Source of the DNA: Symbiobacteriaceae bacterium
GTDB taxonomy: Bacteria > Bacillota_E > Symbiobacteriia > Symbiobacteriales > Symbiobacteriaceae
Length of the DNA: 8,211 nt
Assembly: GCA_027356675.1 (NCBI GenBank)
Contig: DAHVXO010000035.1
Location: 1-8,211, forward strand
Direction: 5' to 3'
The notes beneath the pieces were generated by a model, which was not told where the DNA came from, ran no database searches, and worked only from the letters and a program-made list of their open reading frames with translations. Shown piece after piece: positions 6,638 to 8,211 of this stretch; within the stretch, counting starts at the first letter, position 1; every line of letters starts with the position of its first letter. The translations under genes were made by a program, and so were the position numbers.

Positions 6638-7891
6638 ATGAAGAAAGTAGTCTCCGTTCTAGTGATGGCCGTGCTCCTGACCCTGGCAGCGGCGGCGGGG
6701 CCTGAAACCGTCCGTGCCGAAACGCCACCGGCGATTCTGCTCGACGGGTTGCCCCTCTCGTTCCCGGTGCCGCCCACGATCATCCAGGATCGTACGATGG
6801 TGCCATTTCGGGCCATCGCTGAAGCCCTGGGTGTGACCGTGACCTGGCAGGCGGAAACCCGCAGCATCGACGCCCGTGGCGCTGACGCCGAGGTCCACCT
6901 GACCATCAATGACAAGACGGCGCTGATCAACGGTTTCCCCGGCCCCCTGGACGTGCCGCCATTGATCGTGAACGATCGCACCCTGGTACCGCTCCGCTTC
7001 TTTAGCGAGGCATTCGGCGCCCGGGTCGGATGGGATGGGGCGACCCGCACCGTGACGGTGGTTTCGCCTGTGCGGACGATGCGGACGCTGGCCTTTTATG
7101 CCATTCGCAGTTTTCCGGAGCGGCAGCTCGTGAGCCGGTTTTCGAACGTTGCCTACGGGTGGGGTGTGCTGAAGCCCGATGGCAGGGTTGATCTGACCGG
7201 AGATACAGAGTACCGCTGGCCAGATCCGGCCGGCGATGTGACCGGCGAGCGGCTCCTGGCCGATGCGGCCCGGTCCGGCACCCGGCGCTATCTCATGCTT
7301 TACGCCACGGACGAGAAGGGCGACTACACCCGCCTGGTGCTGGACGCCACCCTGGTGGACCGGGCCGCTCGGGAGACGGCGGCCGCCGTGGCCACCAGGG
7401 GCTTCGACGGCGTGGTGTTGGATGTGGAGTATCTGGGTCAGACCGAGCAGGGAGCCGAACTGGAGCGGGTCCGGCAGGGGTTTACCCACCTGGTCCAGGC
7501 CGTGGCACAGCAGTTGCGGGCGGCCGGCAGGGAGACCATCATTTCCGTGCATCCGCTCAACGGGGCCTTCCACGGCTACGACTACGCCGCGCTGGCCCGT
7601 GAGGCCGATCTGCTGCAGGTGATGGCGCATGACTACATCGACCACCGGGTGGACCAGAGCCCCGAACCGGCCGACAAGGTGATCGAAGCGATCGACCTGG
7701 CGCTGGCGCAGGTGGGGCGCAACCGTATCCTGCTGGGAATCGTCGCCCCTTATGAGACGCCACAGTCATTGGCGCAGAAGGTCGGGCTGGCCAAGCGCTA
7801 TGGGCTGGCAGGCATCTCGGTCTGGCGCCTCGGCACTGTGGGAGCGGACCGCATGGCCGCCCTGGAATTATTGGTCATCCCCCAAAAATAG
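6638..7891 (+). CDS. Secreted copper-amine-oxidase-N-like stalk plus GH18/YaaH-like glycosidase domain protein
   Basis: 417 residues. A signal peptide covers 1-27 (lysines at 2-3, hydrophobic core 4-20, VRA before the likely cut). A stalk domain at about 30-145 contains two similar halves, marked by DRTMVPFRAIAEALG (51-65) and DRTLVPLRFFSEAFG (113-127). Such stalks occur in many secreted Firmicute proteins and do not imply copper or amine oxidase activity. Residues about 148-417 resemble a GH18 barrel of the YaaH/YdhD type: SNVAYGWGVLKPDG (169-182), the catalytic-strand motif DGVVLDVE (257-264), MAHDY (329-333) and ISVWRLG (393-399). The general acid E264 and D262 are present; the middle aspartate of DxxDxDxE is V260. 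Likely substrate is an N-acetylglucosamine-containing glycan such as peptidoglycan or spore cortex, by inference. GGGAGGT at 6624-6630 gives a 7-base spacing. It lies 17 bases after uvrC. Confidence 0.87.
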   Translation: MKKVVSVLVMAVLLTLAAAAGPETVRAETPPAILLDGLPLSFPVPPTIIQDRTMVPFRAIAEALGVTVTWQAETRSIDARGADAEVHLTINDKTALINGFPGPLDVPPLIVNDRTLVPLRFFSEAFGARVGWDGATRTVTVVSPVRTMRTLAFYAIRSFPERQLVSRFSNVAYGWGVLKPDGRVDLTGDTEYRWPDPAGDVTGERLLADAARSGTRRYLMLYATDEKGDYTRLVLDATLVDRAARETAAAVATRGFDGVVLDVEYLGQTEQGAELERVRQGFTHLVQAVAQQLRAAGRETIISVHPLNGAFHGYDYAALAREADLLQVMAHDYIDHRVDQSPEPADKVIEAIDLALAQVGRNRILLGIVAPYETPQSLAQKVGLAKRYGLAGISVWRLGTVGADRMAALELLVIPQK

Positions 7892-7914
7892 ACCTTCCCT
7901 GGGGAAACGCCGCA

Positions 7915-7920
7915 TTGACA
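7915..7920 (+). promoter_or_regulatory. Perfect -35 hexamer upstream of the lipoprotein gene
   Basis: TTGACA lies 64 bases before the ATG at 7984. At 17 bases downstream the -10 position reads CAGGAT (7938-7943), only three of six matches. It is either a weak or activator-dependent promoter, or chance. A short palindrome AATCGATT (7946-7953) follows, near where transcription would begin. Confidence 0.35.
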
Positions 7921-7983
7921 CCAGACCGCTTTGCTATCAGGATTAAATCGATTGATGTCAAGCGAAGGAACGGATCAATTTCA

Positions 7984-8211
7984 ATGCATAGGGCACTTGT
8001 ATGGCTGTTGCTAGTGGGTCTCCTGTCCATGATGGCCTGCGCAGCGATCCCTCGCAAATCCATGATCCCGACTGCAACTGCAGCCATCACGGCCACTCCT
8101 TTGGAGAGCGCGTCGAATCCAGGGGCTCCCGCAGTGCTCCCCGAATCGGGTGCCCCGATCCCAGTCTCCGCTGCACGGCAAGGGCACTGGTATCCGCGCG
8201 GCATTGGTCTG
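7984..8211 (+). CDS. Probable lipoprotein or secreted protein, N-terminal fragment
   Basis: 76 residues from the ATG at 7984 to the window edge, with no stop. Residues 1-18 form an export signal (MHRALVWLLLVGLLSMMA) followed by C19, so MMAC would be the lipobox. Methionine at -3 and -2 departs from the usual L-[AS]-[GA]-C, so a plain signal peptide is possible. Residues 20-65 are rich in Ala, Pro, Thr and Ser, as in a flexible tether. The fragment ends in QGHWYPRGIGL, where a folded domain may begin, but too little is visible to name it. The ribosome-binding site is weak: AAGGA at 7965-7969 is 14 bases away, unlike the strong sites of the other genes here. It is 92 bases after the GH18 gene and probably separately transcribed. 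Confidence 0.6.
   Translation, partial: MHRALVWLLLVGLLSMMACAAIPRKSMIPTATAAITATPLESASNPGAPAVLPESGAPIPVSAARQGHWYPRGIGL

Noticed and set aside
6659..7645. 328-codon open frame on the minus strand opposite the GH18 gene
   Set aside because: The plus-strand gene has a signal peptide, clear domains and a good ribosome-binding site. The opposite frame shows no domain.
7895..7906. TTCCCTGGGGAA as a terminator after the GH18 gene
   Set aside because: The loop would be too small and no T-run follows.

Overview
The window reads as a chromosomal segment of a GC-rich, probably Gram-positive bacterium of the Firmicutes type. The support is indirect. There is a secreted protein combining a duplicated copper-amine-oxidase-N-like stalk with a GH18 (YaaH-like) domain, an arrangement common in spore-forming Firmicutes. 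UvrC begins in the Bacillus style (PDxPGCYL), and the ribosome-binding sites are strong and purine-rich. I see no rRNA, tRNA, CRISPR array, insertion sequence or phage gene.

Layout. A CPBP-family membrane protease (minus strand, runs off the left edge, 599 to 3) diverges from a large fusion protein on the plus strand (746-2773). The fusion reads zinc ribbon, transmembrane helix, trypsin/HtrA-like serine protease, then a type-1 periplasmic binding domain. It converges on a small four-helix membrane protein of unknown function (minus strand, 2901-3290), with a long hairpin at 2819-2865 between them. An AT-richer divergent region of about 250 bases (3291-3544) carries promoter-like elements in both directions and an 8-base near-tandem repeat. 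Next comes a two-gene unit: an ECF-type sigma factor (3545-4195) and a single-pass membrane protein that is probably its anti-sigma factor (4216-4641). An intrinsic terminator at 4647-4671 closes this unit. Almost abutting it is uvrC (4692-6620), followed after 17 bases by the stalk plus GH18 secreted protein (6638-7891). A truncated probable lipoprotein begins at 7984 and leaves the right edge.

How the parts may work together. Most of the window concerns the cell envelope and the sensing of outside conditions: two membrane-bound proteases, a sigma/anti-sigma pair, a secreted glycan-directed protein and a lipoprotein. uvrC (nucleotide excision repair) is the one housekeeping gene. The most unusual item is the fusion at 746-2773, which looks like a membrane-anchored protease whose usual PDZ module is replaced by a solute-binding domain. 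That it is a ligand-controlled protease is inference. Several starts are better supported at positions other than the longest open frame (sigma factor, anti-sigma candidate, four-helix protein, and possibly uvrC), and this is noted in each entry.
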